Source of the DNA: Deinococcus marmoris
Lineage (GTDB): Bacteria; Deinococcota; Deinococci; Deinococcales; Deinococcaceae
Reading direction: 5' to 3'
NCBI RefSeq assembly: GCF_001949125.1
Contig: NZ_MSTI01000113.1
Span: 1-5,493 of the forward strand
Length of the DNA: 5,493 bases
Shown here: in pieces, positions 1 through 4,871 of the stretch
How positions within the stretch are numbered: position 1 is the first letter of the stretch
Layout of the letters: the number at the start of each line of letters is the position of its first letter
The notes under the pieces: generated by a model
Databases searched by the model: none
What the model was told of the DNA's origin: nothing
Seen by the model: the letters and a program-made list of their open reading frames with translations, nothing else
Translations under genes and position numbers: made by a program

Positions 1-315
1 AGCGCCTTGAACGGCCAATCCATCGTCATGGGGGATTGGGGGTTCCGATCCGCCAAAAAAGACAGTATTCCAGAAAACCTCAAGCTCTGCAAAAAAGGCA
101 CCTGGAACGTGAGAATGCAGGTAGAAACGGCGTTTTCACTGGTCACACGAATCATGAATCTGAAACACATGGACCATCGCCAGGAAGCGTATTTAACCGC
201 TCACCTGGCGTATGTTGCGGCGGTCTTTAACATTCTTCTGGCGTGGTCGCGGGAATTCTTCGGCTGGACAGGCGAAGATGCCTTCAGAATGCATCTCGCC
301 TCCTTCAGTCTCTGA
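1..315 (+). CDS. IS transposase C-terminal fragment (IS982-like DDE)
   Basis: The frame is open from the first base, so this is the C-terminal ~104 residues of a DDE transposase, which cuts and rejoins the ends of its own element. Visible features are a GDWGFRS segment (Asp codon at 34-36), which resembles the strand carrying the second catalytic Asp, then GTWNVRMQVETAFSLVTR with a candidate catalytic Glu (codon 124-126). A helical tail (AHLAYVAAVFNILLAW) and an ending of type FRMHLASFSL follow. This arrangement (R-x2-VET-x-FS) recalls IS982-family transposases. The Asp-Glu spacing of about 29 residues is short for the family, so the assignment is moderate; IS5-group elements are the alternative. 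The TTG at position 7 is an internal codon, not a real start. The gene reads towards the truncated regulator and could supply read-through transcription to it. Confidence 0.7.
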   Translation, partial: SALNGQSIVMGDWGFRSAKKDSIPENLKLCKKGTWNVRMQVETAFSLVTRIMNLKHMDHRQEAYLTAHLAYVAAVFNILLAWSREFFGWTGEDAFRMHLASFSL

Positions 316-336
316 ATCTCAACCCGCACAACTGGT
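1..336 (+). mobile_element. 3' end of an insertion sequence (IS982-like), partial
   Basis: This is the right-hand part of an insertion sequence that extends beyond the window's left edge. It contains the transposase C-terminus (stop at 313-315). The likely terminus is about 20 bp further on, around AACCCGCACAACTGGT (321-336), where the sequence changes into the frame of a winged-helix/BTAD regulator. The boundary is inferred from where regulator homology starts; the matching left inverted repeat and the target-site duplication are outside the window. The element has removed or displaced the 5' part of the regulator gene. Confidence 0.6.
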
Positions 337-964
337 TAGTAAGGCTGGAGAGTTGCTGTTGTGGCTGCACTGGTATGGAAGCGGCACCCTGGTTGAAATT
401 CTCGACGCGCTCTGGGACGGTTCCCGCGATCCCAAACATCACAGTTACTTCCGCGTCGTGGTCCGGCGTCTGCGGACCACCCTGCGGGAAGCGCTCACGC
501 TGGATTTGGATCCACTCCCGCATGTTGCGGGCCGATATCAGATTCATCCGGAATTGGTAGTTTCCTCAGACCTACAGGACTTTCTGGAGCGGGCCCGCAA
601 AGGTGAGCCGGAAGAGCTGCTTGGCGTCCGGGCCGACGATCTGCTGAGCAGCATTGAGGGCGAATGGGTTGAAGAAATCCGCAAAACCATCCGCAGCGAG
701 CAGCACCTGGTTCTTGGGGAACTCGAAGGCACGCTGGCCAGTCAGGATCCGGAACGCGCCATCGCGCTTCTGAAACACAGTGTCCGTCTGCAGGGAGATC
801 AGGCCGCCCCCCACCTGTCTCTGATTCAGACCCTGCTGCGTTTCCGTCCTCAGGAAGCGGCAGCGGCCTATCGTGGATATGCCCAGATGCTCGACTCCGT
901 TTATGGGGAAGAGCCTGACCCCGTCCTACGCCGAACCATTGAAAGTCTTGAATTCAGCCGCTGA
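278..964 (+). CDS. Winged-helix/BTAD (SARP-like) transcriptional regulator, N-terminus lost to IS insertion
   Basis: The C-terminal part of a DNA-binding activator. From the ATG at 278, about 20 residues are IS-encoded and the regulator sequence begins near residue 20 (QLVSKAGELLLWLHWYG). Residues ~22-75 fit the later helices of an OmpR/SARP-type winged helix: GELLLWLH, then LVEILDALWDG, then a recognition-helix-like YFRVVVRRLRTTLREAL, followed by the wing VAGRYQIHPE. Residues ~95-228 are an all-helical, TPR-like region typical of bacterial transcriptional activator (BTAD) domains, including PERAIALLKHSVRLQG and PQEAAAAYRGYAQMLDSVYGEEP. The first strands of the winged helix, and any N-terminal sensor, ATPase or TPR domain, are missing. 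The frame stays open into the IS to 212, so a chimeric protein could be made, but normal function is doubtful. It lies 119 bp upstream of, and codirectional with, the secreted-peptide gene, its likely target. Family call good; functionality poor. Confidence 0.75.
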   Translation: MPSECISPPSVSESQPAQLVSKAGELLLWLHWYGSGTLVEILDALWDGSRDPKHHSYFRVVVRRLRTTLREALTLDLDPLPHVAGRYQIHPELVVSSDLQDFLERARKGEPEELLGVRADDLLSSIEGEWVEEIRKTIRSEQHLVLGELEGTLASQDPERAIALLKHSVRLQGDQAAPHLSLIQTLLRFRPQEAAAAYRGYAQMLDSVYGEEPDPVLRRTIESLEFSR

Positions 965-1083
965 GCGCTGTATTTCTGGGTGTAAATCACCCTGATTCAC
1001 AGCTTCACGCCAGGGCTGTCCCAGAGGATTCACAGGTGGTTCGCTAAGCTTCAGGTGTTCAAGTCAACTAGGAGGAAAACATT
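965..1083 (+). promoter_or_regulatory. Intergenic control region with direct and inverted repeats
   Basis: The gap between the truncated regulator and the secreted-peptide gene holds several repeats. GGGTG-TAAAT-CACCC (978-992) is a perfect 5-bp inverted repeat. GATTCACAG occurs twice, at 994-1002 and 1027-1035, offset by exactly 33 bp (about three helical turns), and TTCAC recurs at 1004-1008. CAGGTG occurs at 1033-1038 and 1052-1057. SARP-type regulators are known to bind short direct repeats spaced by roughly whole helical turns, so these are candidate operator half-sites. No consensus -35/-10 pair is visible. AGGAGG at 1070-1075 is the ribosome binding site of the next gene. Confidence 0.4.
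1070..1075 (+). promoter_or_regulatory. Strong Shine-Dalgarno of the secreted-peptide gene
   Basis: A perfect AGGAGG lies 8 nt before the ATG at 1084. It fixes the start of the small gene and is the best evidence that this 56-codon frame is truly translated. Confidence 0.8.
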
Positions 1084-1254
1084 ATGCGTAACCTGACGAA
1101 GTTCGTGCTGACCTGCCTGATCCTTATCCTGAGCACCACCAGCCACGCCACCAGCGATACGCCTGTTGCAACGGACGGAGTGAGTGCCGCCGCGCCTGGT
1201 GAAGGTCCGGTTGCCATCACGTGGCCTCCGATCTGGTGGCCGGGAGGAGAGTGA
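1084..1254 (+). CDS. Small secreted peptide precursor (56 aa), candidate signalling or effector peptide
   Basis: A 56-residue protein with a clear Sec signal peptide: basic n-region MRNLTK, hydrophobic core FVLTCLILILSTT, and a signal peptidase I site after S20-H21-A22. The predicted mature peptide is about 34 residues: an Ala/Gly/Pro/Asp-rich spacer, then an aromatic, proline-flanked end, AITWPPIWWPGGE. There is no lipobox and no second membrane segment. It has a perfect AGGAGG at good spacing. Its stop overlaps the GTG of the next gene (GTGA at 1251-1254), so the two are translationally coupled. It sits just downstream of a winged-helix/BTAD regulator with TPR-like helices, a layout shared with peptide-sensing cassettes. 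A cleaved C-terminal WW-type peptide as the signal is an inference; a bacteriocin-like or envelope peptide is the alternative. No known family was recognised. Confidence 0.7.
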   Translation: MRNLTKFVLTCLILILSTTSHATSDTPVATDGVSAAAPGEGPVAITWPPIWWPGGE

Positions 1255-1520
1255 ATCCGCAGCTTCATCCCGTCGTCAGCCGTGCATCACAACTCATCTG
1301 GGAGCAGGTGCAGTTGCACCAGAATCTGACGCTTCGTTCACGAGTTCAAGATTTACTGTCTCAGCTGCAGGCCGCAACAGCGATCCCCCTGCAGACAGAG
1401 GTGCTCGACGGACTGGAGAGTGCGCTCAGAAGCGATCAGGATGACGTGCTGATCGTCGCGCGGGCGCATCTCAGTTCATTGCGAGGTGTGATTGAAAACG
1501 ACGATCTCATCACCAGTTGA
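1251..1520 (+). CDS. Small helical cytoplasmic protein (89 aa), coupled to the secreted peptide
   Basis: No family was recognised. The protein is predicted to be nearly all helical, with segments VVSRASQLIWEQVQLHQN, SRVQDLLSQLQAAT, LQTEVLDGLESALRS and VLIVARAHLSSLRGVIEN. It has no signal peptide or membrane segment and no enzyme motif. The chosen start is GTG at 1251, which overlaps the upstream stop as GTGA. A GGGAGGAG (1242-1249) lies only 1-3 nt upstream, closer than normal, so reinitiation by ribosomes finishing the peptide gene is the likely route. An in-frame GTG at 1221 would give 99 residues (MASDLVAGRR...) but lacks a well-placed ribosome binding site. The tight coupling implies a joint role with the secreted peptide, for example partner, immunity protein or regulator; this is inference only. 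Confidence 0.65.
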   Translation: MNPQLHPVVSRASQLIWEQVQLHQNLTLRSRVQDLLSQLQAATAIPLQTEVLDGLESALRSDQDDVLIVARAHLSSLRGVIENDDLITS

Positions 1521-1544
1521 AGTGACTGAGCTGGAGTCATGGAA

Positions 1545-1570
1545 TCACCTTGAGCCTCAGCCAAAGGTGA
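1545..1570. terminator. Possible weak bidirectional terminator between convergent genes
   Basis: TCACCTT (1545-1551) and AAGGTGA (1564-1570) form a perfect 7-bp stem with a 12-nt loop. It lies between the 89-residue gene and the P450 and overlaps the P450 stop codon. There is no clear T-run on either side, so this is a position-based guess. Confidence 0.25.
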
Positions 1571-2690
1571 CCGGCAACCGCTTGACCCCACTGACGATCT
1601 GACTCTGAACCGGCTCCAGCACCGTGCCCGGCACAACCCTCAGGTTGGGCAGACGCTCCAGCACCGCGTCCAGCGCGACGCTGGCCTCCAGCCGGGCCAG
1701 CGGTGCCCCCAGGCAGAAATGGACCCCATGACCGAAGGCCAGGTGCCGGTTGGACGTGCGGGCCGGATCAAACACGCCTGCATCCGGGAACTGCGCCTCA
1801 TCCCGGTTGGCCGAGCCGATCCAGGCCAGCACCGGACTGAGGGCTGGAATGGTCTGCCCCCCCAGTTCCACCTCCAGCGCGGTCACGCGGTACATCGACT
1901 GGACCGGTGAGCGAAACCGCAGCGATTCCTCGATGGTGCCGGGCAACAGCGTCCGGTCCGCCCGCACCCGCGCGTAGGCTTCAGGTGCGTCCTGCCAGCA
2001 CCGCACCGTGTTCGCCAGCAGGTTGGTGGTGGTCTCGTTACCCGCCACCAGCAACAGGATGCAAAAGCCCAACAGCTCCTGGGCGTTCAGGTGTTCTTCC
2101 TCCACCTGTGCGGCGATCAGTCCGGAGATCAGGTCCTCGCCGGGTGCGTATTGCCGCTGCTCGATCAACCTCCCGAAATAAGCGGCCATCTCGCGGCTGC
2201 CGCTGGGGTCACCCGTCACCACCGCGTCGGACCAGCGCTTGAAGGCGTCCCGGTCCGCCGACGGAATGCCCAGAATCTCGGCGATGACGATCACCGGCAG
2301 CGGATAGGCGAAGTCGAGGACAAAATCCATGCGCCCTGCACCTTCCACCTGACCCAGCAGTTCGTCGACCAGTTCGGCGATACGGGGGGCCAGGGCACGC
2401 ACCTGCCGGGGCGTGAACGCCTGTTCCACCAGGGCGCGGAGCTGGCGGTGACGCGGTGGATCGGTGGAGATGATGCTGGACGACAGCGCGCTTTCAGCGT
2501 TCTCGCCCCTGGGACGGCCCCGCTGAGACGAGAATGACTTCCAGTCCGACAGGGCGCGCTGTACACCGTCGTAGTCGAAGACCATCCACATCCCGGAGCT
2601 GGGATCGTGGACGACGGGCTGCTGAGCGCGCTGGGCGGCGTACCACGCAAAGGGATCGAGTAGCGAATAGGCGGGCAGGGGAGTCGTCAT
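1557..2690 (-). CDS. Cytochrome P450 monooxygenase
   Basis: A complete, soluble bacterial class-I-type P450 of 377 residues, the usual length being about 380-420. It would insert one oxygen atom from O2 into an organic substrate, using electrons delivered by a ferredoxin and reductase. Visible signatures are the helix-C region DPPRHRQLRALVEQAF (~92-107), the I-helix oxygen-activation motif AGNETTT (216-222), the K-helix ExxR (E255-S-L-R258), and the haem loop FGHGVHFCLG with Cys326 as thiolate ligand. All key residues are present. The frame runs upstream to 3107, but that part is antisense to the winged-helix gene, so the ATG at 2690 (MTTPLPAYSLLDPF) is the start. There is no Shine-Dalgarno; a TGC-TGTAAT box lies 7 nt before the ATG, suggesting a leaderless mRNA. 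It resembles CYP107/CYP109-type enzymes; the substrate is unknown. No redox partner is encoded nearby. Confidence 0.95.
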   Translation of the reverse strand: MTTPLPAYSLLDPFAWYAAQRAQQPVVHDPSSGMWMVFDYDGVQRALSDWKSFSSQRGRPRGENAESALSSSIISTDPPRHRQLRALVEQAFTPRQVRALAPRIAELVDELLGQVEGAGRMDFVLDFAYPLPVIVIAEILGIPSADRDAFKRWSDAVVTGDPSGSREMAAYFGRLIEQRQYAPGEDLISGLIAAQVEEEHLNAQELLGFCILLLVAGNETTTNLLANTVRCWQDAPEAYARVRADRTLLPGTIEESLRFRSPVQSMYRVTALEVELGGQTIPALSPVLAWIGSANRDEAQFPDAGVFDPARTSNRHLAFGHGVHFCLGAPLARLEASVALDAVLERLPNLRVVPGTVLEPVQSQIVSGVKRLPVTFG

Positions 2691-2697
2691 GACGATG

Positions 2698-2706
2698 ATT
2701 ACAGCA
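2698..2706 (-). promoter_or_regulatory. Extended -10 promoter for a leaderless P450 transcript
   Basis: Read on the minus strand, TGC-TGTAAT (2706 to 2698) is an extended -10 element (TGn plus a 5/6 match to TATAAT). It ends 7 nt before the P450 ATG, so transcription would begin at or beside the start codon. No good -35 is seen, as is common with extended -10 promoters. This fits the absence of a ribosome binding site. Confidence 0.5.
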
Positions 2707-2792
2707 GGAATATTCCCTGAGCGCAGGTTTCGGGTCCGCCTCTCAGGTCGGGCCTGGATCTGGACGCCCTGCGCTTTGAACGAGGCAGGTGA

Positions 2793-2858
2793 GCCGGAAC
2801 CGAAGGGGCCTCCGTCTGGGTCCAACTGCTGGACTTCCTGGCCCGCCACGCCCTGACG
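2793..2858 (+). pseudogene. In-frame remnant of the missing N-terminus of the winged-helix gene
   Basis: The frame of the next gene stays open upstream of its first GTG and reads AGTEGASVWVQLLDFLARHA, which looks like a genuine first helix of the winged-helix domain. A TGA at 2790-2792 interrupts it. Beyond the stop the same frame continues with protein-like sequence (LDLDALRFERGR) back to about 2721. There is no ATG, GTG or TTG in the 2793-2858 segment. The intact gene therefore probably began further upstream and was cut and point-mutated. Confidence 0.45.
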
Positions 2859-3713
2859 GTGCGCCCGGACCTGTACCGCCGCGCTGATGGGTCTCTGCCG
2901 CCTCAGATGGTGCTGCACCTGCCCAACGAGATGATGGCCGCGCAGGTGGAGAAGAACGTCAGCACCCTGCGCCTGTGGACGCCACTGCTGGAGGAGCTGG
3001 GGTACATCGACGCCCGCCCGCACTACACCACCATGACCACCCCTGGCGGCCAGCGGATTCCGGTGATCGACGGCACGCTGTACGCGATCTGCCTGCAACC
3101 CGGCCACAAGGCCAAGCTGACCTACCAGGACCTGAGCGCGCAGTACCGCAACCTGGACGAGGACCGGCTGGCGGGCCGCACGGCCTACCGGGTGGTCCAG
3201 CGGGCCGAGAAGCTGGGCCAGCAGGAAACCGCAAACGCTGAAAATGCAAACCGCGTCCTGGACGGAGAAAAAAATATGCGCGGGTCAACTGCTAGCCCAA
3301 TGAAGGCCCAGTACCTTCGAGAGCAGTTAAAAGCCTGGGCCGTTACCCCCGGTCAGGTTCAAGACCCGTTATTCGCTGACCCGCGCATATTCTCCCCCGA
3401 TGAGCTGGAAGAAGCGGTCAGGACCGTGCAGGACGTGATTTATCTGCTTCCAGCGGTAGCGGAATCCGAAGCTAATAAGCGGGCGGCACTGGTGGGCATT
3501 CTGGGAACCGCACTCGCCCACGCCCTGGACGATGACCATTCTCAGCGCTGGTACTGCAAAGCGATCTGGAACGCCTGGAATGCGGAGGTGGAAGGACGCG
3601 GTGGACTCCAGGTGCTGGCGGCGCAATTGGCCCGCCTGGACGTGGACCGGCACGAGTGGGGTAGCCTTAAACGGCCCGCTGCGCTGCTGAATGCCCGACT
3701 TCGGGCGGCGTGA
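2859..3713 (+). CDS. Winged-helix DNA-binding protein, 5'-degraded; possibly plasmid replication/partition related
   Basis: From the first available start (GTG 2859) this encodes 284 residues, but coding-like sequence extends upstream of it and no ribosome binding site is present, so the N-terminus is probably missing. Residues ~13-60 form a winged-helix DNA-binding domain: LPNEMMAAQVEKNVSTLRLW acts as the turn and recognition helices, PLLEELGYIDAR as the third helix, and TTPGGQRIPVIDGTLYAI as the wing strands. A charged linker (EKLGQQETANAENAN, ~120-135) follows, then a helical C-terminal domain (~145-284) with FSPDELEEAVRTVQDVIYLL and LVGILGTALAHALDDDH. The architecture recalls uncharacterised plasmid-borne DNA-binding or replication-initiator-like proteins, but no named family was recognised and no ParA/ParB neighbour is present. 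It is divergent from the P450 and ends in a strong stem 2 nt after its stop. A translated product is uncertain. Confidence 0.6.
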   Translation: MRPDLYRRADGSLPPQMVLHLPNEMMAAQVEKNVSTLRLWTPLLEELGYIDARPHYTTMTTPGGQRIPVIDGTLYAICLQPGHKAKLTYQDLSAQYRNLDEDRLAGRTAYRVVQRAEKLGQQETANAENANRVLDGEKNMRGSTASPMKAQYLREQLKAWAVTPGQVQDPLFADPRIFSPDELEEAVRTVQDVIYLLPAVAESEANKRAALVGILGTALAHALDDDHSQRWYCKAIWNAWNAEVEGRGGLQVLAAQLARLDVDRHEWGSLKRPAALLNARLRAA

Positions 3714-3954
3714 CCTCCGGCGCAGACTGCGCGCCGGATGCCCCACCGCTCTCTGTCAGCCTCAAGGGTGTCTGCGACTCCACCTGGACCGCCAGGACGT
3801 ACAGGCGGCCAGCGAGATACGTCAGCGTGTCGTTGCATACCTCATCCGTCCCGAGATGATCGAGAAAGCGGTCTGCGACCAGGCGACAGTCCTCAGCAGT
3901 GAGGTTTGGACTGCGGCGTCTCCCCACATCCTGAAGATCTTGACGGCGTGTCAT
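3667..3954 (-). CDS. Small hypothetical protein (95 aa)
   Basis: No family was recognised. The basic N-terminus (MTRRQDLQDVGRRRS) is followed by two predicted helices, LTAEDCRLVADRFLDHL (~18-34) and NDTLTYLAGRLYVLAVQVES (41-60), and a low-complexity tail rich in Ser, Gly, Pro and Ala. The amphipathic helices and plausible residue mix favour a real gene over the antisense frame at 3691-3981. There is no Shine-Dalgarno. A CATACT box ends 6 nt before the ATG, consistent with a leaderless mRNA like that of the P450. Its last 47 bp overlap the end of the convergent winged-helix gene and include that gene's presumed terminator stem, so the tail may be non-conserved. No role can be assigned. Confidence 0.5.
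   Translation of the reverse strand: MTRRQDLQDVGRRRSPNLTAEDCRLVADRFLDHLGTDEVCNDTLTYLAGRLYVLAVQVESQTPLRLTESGGASGAQSAPEVTPPEVGHSAAQRAV
3716..3738 (+). terminator. GC-rich stem after the winged-helix gene
   Basis: TCCGGCGC (3716-3723) and GCGCCGGA (3731-3738) form a perfect 8-bp stem around the 7-nt loop AGACTGC, beginning 2 nt after the stop codon. No T-run follows, only a pyrimidine-rich CTCTCTGT. It is the likely transcription end of the 2859-3713 gene, or a bidirectional end for both convergent genes. Confidence 0.45.
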
Positions 3955-3960
3955 GGTCTT

Positions 3961-3966
3961 AGTATG
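3961..3966 (-). promoter_or_regulatory. Candidate -10 box for a leaderless transcript
   Basis: Minus-strand CATACT (4/6 match to TATAAT) is followed by 6 nt and then the ATG of the 95-residue gene. No clear -35 is seen. The placement copies that of the P450 promoter. Confidence 0.3.
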
Positions 3967-4310
3967 TACTCATCAAGCTGACTCGAATATGACGACTTCC
4001 TTCAATTATGTCCGGGTAAAATCCGTTTATTTCCCCTGGCCTAATGACGCTTAGAGCAGAGAAACGACAGAAAGTTGGACGCCAAAACTCAGGCAGGAGG
4101 AAATCCTCCCCAAACTCGATTGAGCCGCGCTGGGAGAGGGAAAACGGAGGTTGAGTGGCAATTTGGGGAGAGTAAGTAAGATAAGGGTGCGGGTAAACTT
4201 GCTGTAGACAGAGTGTTTTCACTGTATGGCACACTGTTTTCAGGCAGGTAAGCTTTTCGTGTCACCACCCGCACATTTTTGGACAAAACTTCTGTCGGAG
4301 ATTGAGCGGT
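3967..4310. other. Gene-free, lower-GC region with inverted repeats
   Basis: No convincing coding frame on either strand. The stretch is visibly more AT- and purine-rich than its neighbours. It holds GGAGG-AAAT-CCTCC (4096-4109); CTCCCCAAA (4106-4114), which is exactly complementary to TTTGGGGAG (4162-4170) across 47 nt; and a purine-rich run (4132-4150) between them. The left partner CCTCC of the small hairpin overlaps the long-range arm, so the two pairings are mutually exclusive. The right end carries the direct repeat and ribosome binding site of the regulator at 4311. It could be a long regulatory leader, a small RNA, or part of a plasmid origin; the sequence alone does not decide. Confidence 0.35.
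4214..4242 (+). repeat. TGTTTTCA direct repeat, 21-bp period (candidate operator)
   Basis: TGTTTTCA occurs at 4214-4221 and 4235-4242, so the copies lie on the same DNA face two helical turns apart. They are about 70 bp upstream of the small winged-helix regulator, the position expected of an autoregulatory operator. The CACTGT/ACACTGT between and around the copies adds further similarity. Confidence 0.4.
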
Positions 4311-4583
4311 ATGAAAGCGAGCGACGTGCTGCTGTGCCTGTCTTTGGAGGAACAACAGCAGGAGGAGATCTTTGACCGCCTGGCCAAGCATGGACATCTG
4401 CCCGGCATGTCGTATTTACGTTTACGGAACATGCTCAAGCGACTCACCACGGATGGACTAGTGGTTACGAGGGAGCAGGTCAACGGGGCGTGTTTCTACC
4501 GGTTGGCGGAGGGTGAAGCCGTGGAAGTGGCCCTCGATAAAGCATGGGCAAAGGTCGAGGCAGAACGAAACCGCAAGGAGTAG
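4311..4583 (+). CDS. Small winged-helix transcriptional regulator (90 aa)
   Basis: A compact DNA-binding protein. Residues ~4-28 (DVLLCLSLEEQQQEEIFDRLAKHG) form the first helices. SYLRLRNMLKRLTTDGLVV (34-52) matches a recognition helix and following strand, and the Gly-turn wing TREQVNGACFYRLAEGEAVE (53-72) completes a winged helix. A charged helix, ALDKAWAKVEAERNRKE, closes the protein and may mediate dimerisation. The build recalls single-domain BlaI/PadR/MarR-like repressors, but no exact family was recognised. The start is ATG 4311, with GGAG (4297-4300) 10 nt upstream; a TTG at 4302 is less likely. The gene stands alone on the plus strand with a candidate operator upstream. The target is unknown, possibly its own promoter or the interrupted gene at 4930. 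Confidence 0.7.
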   Translation: MKASDVLLCLSLEEQQQEEIFDRLAKHGHLPGMSYLRLRNMLKRLTTDGLVVTREQVNGACFYRLAEGEAVEVALDKAWAKVEAERNRKE

Positions 4584-4670
4584 CTCAAATCCTGATAGTG
4601 CTGAAGCCCCAGCGAAAATGGGTGTTGGCCAATCAGATTCCGTGCGTGTAAAACAGTTTCAGCGCACTTA

Positions 4671-4693
4671 CCTCTAGAACTGCGTCCTAGAGG
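4671..4693. repeat. 7-bp inverted repeat CCTCTAG/CTAGAGG
   Basis: CCTCTAG (4671-4677) and CTAGAGG (4687-4693) are perfect complements around a 9-nt loop. An A-run follows on the plus strand, so it is not an intrinsic terminator in either direction. It could be a protein binding site or part of a longer fold. Confidence 0.4.
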
Positions 4694-4818
4694 GGAAAAA
4701 ACTGAGCGCTCGCGATTCCTAATTAGTACTACTTTTTCGGCCTGACTTTGGTGGTGCAGACCAGCGAAAACGGCGAAAAAATCAGCAATGAGGGAGGTGC
4801 TGGATCTGCCCTTTCTCA

Positions 4819-4871
4819 ACTGGCAACACCCCGCTGGAGGGCGGGGTGCTGAGGTGATTCTCGAAGCCAGT
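4819..4871. repeat. Nested GC-rich hairpin
   Basis: CACCCCGC (4827-4834) and GCGGGGTG (4841-4848) form a perfect 8-bp stem with the 6-nt loop TGGAGG. Outside it, ACTGGC (4819-4824) pairs with GCCAGT (4866-4871). Without a T-run it is not a classical terminator. Such hairpins also occur near the ends of IS200/IS605-type elements and in REP-like repeats, but no associated transposase or TnpB gene is present. Confidence 0.5.

Noticed and set aside
1068..1268. Minus-strand 66-codon frame opposite the secreted-peptide gene
   Set aside because: It is antisense to a gene with a perfect RBS and a signal peptide, and has no RBS of its own.
2691..3107. Upstream in-frame extension of the P450 frame on the minus strand (to 3107)
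   Set aside because: It is antisense to the winged-helix gene, has repetitive Arg/Gln/His/Gly-rich composition, and P450 similarity begins at the ATG at 2690.
3691..3981. Plus-strand 96-codon frame opposite the small minus-strand gene
   Set aside because: No ribosome binding site, Arg-rich shadow-like composition, and the minus-strand frame has more protein-like helices and a plausible promoter.
4096..4100. GGAGG as a ribosome binding site
   Set aside because: No start codon with a credible frame follows at a suitable distance; the motif is better explained as a hairpin arm.
3959..4234. Minus-strand 91-codon frame in the gene-free region
   Set aside because: Composition is unlike a folded protein, no RBS is seen, and it coincides with the inverted repeats and purine-rich tract.
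4671..4700. Intrinsic terminator at the CCTCTAG/CTAGAGG stem
   Set aside because: The stem is followed by A's on the plus strand, and on the minus strand the T-run precedes the stem, so neither orientation fits.
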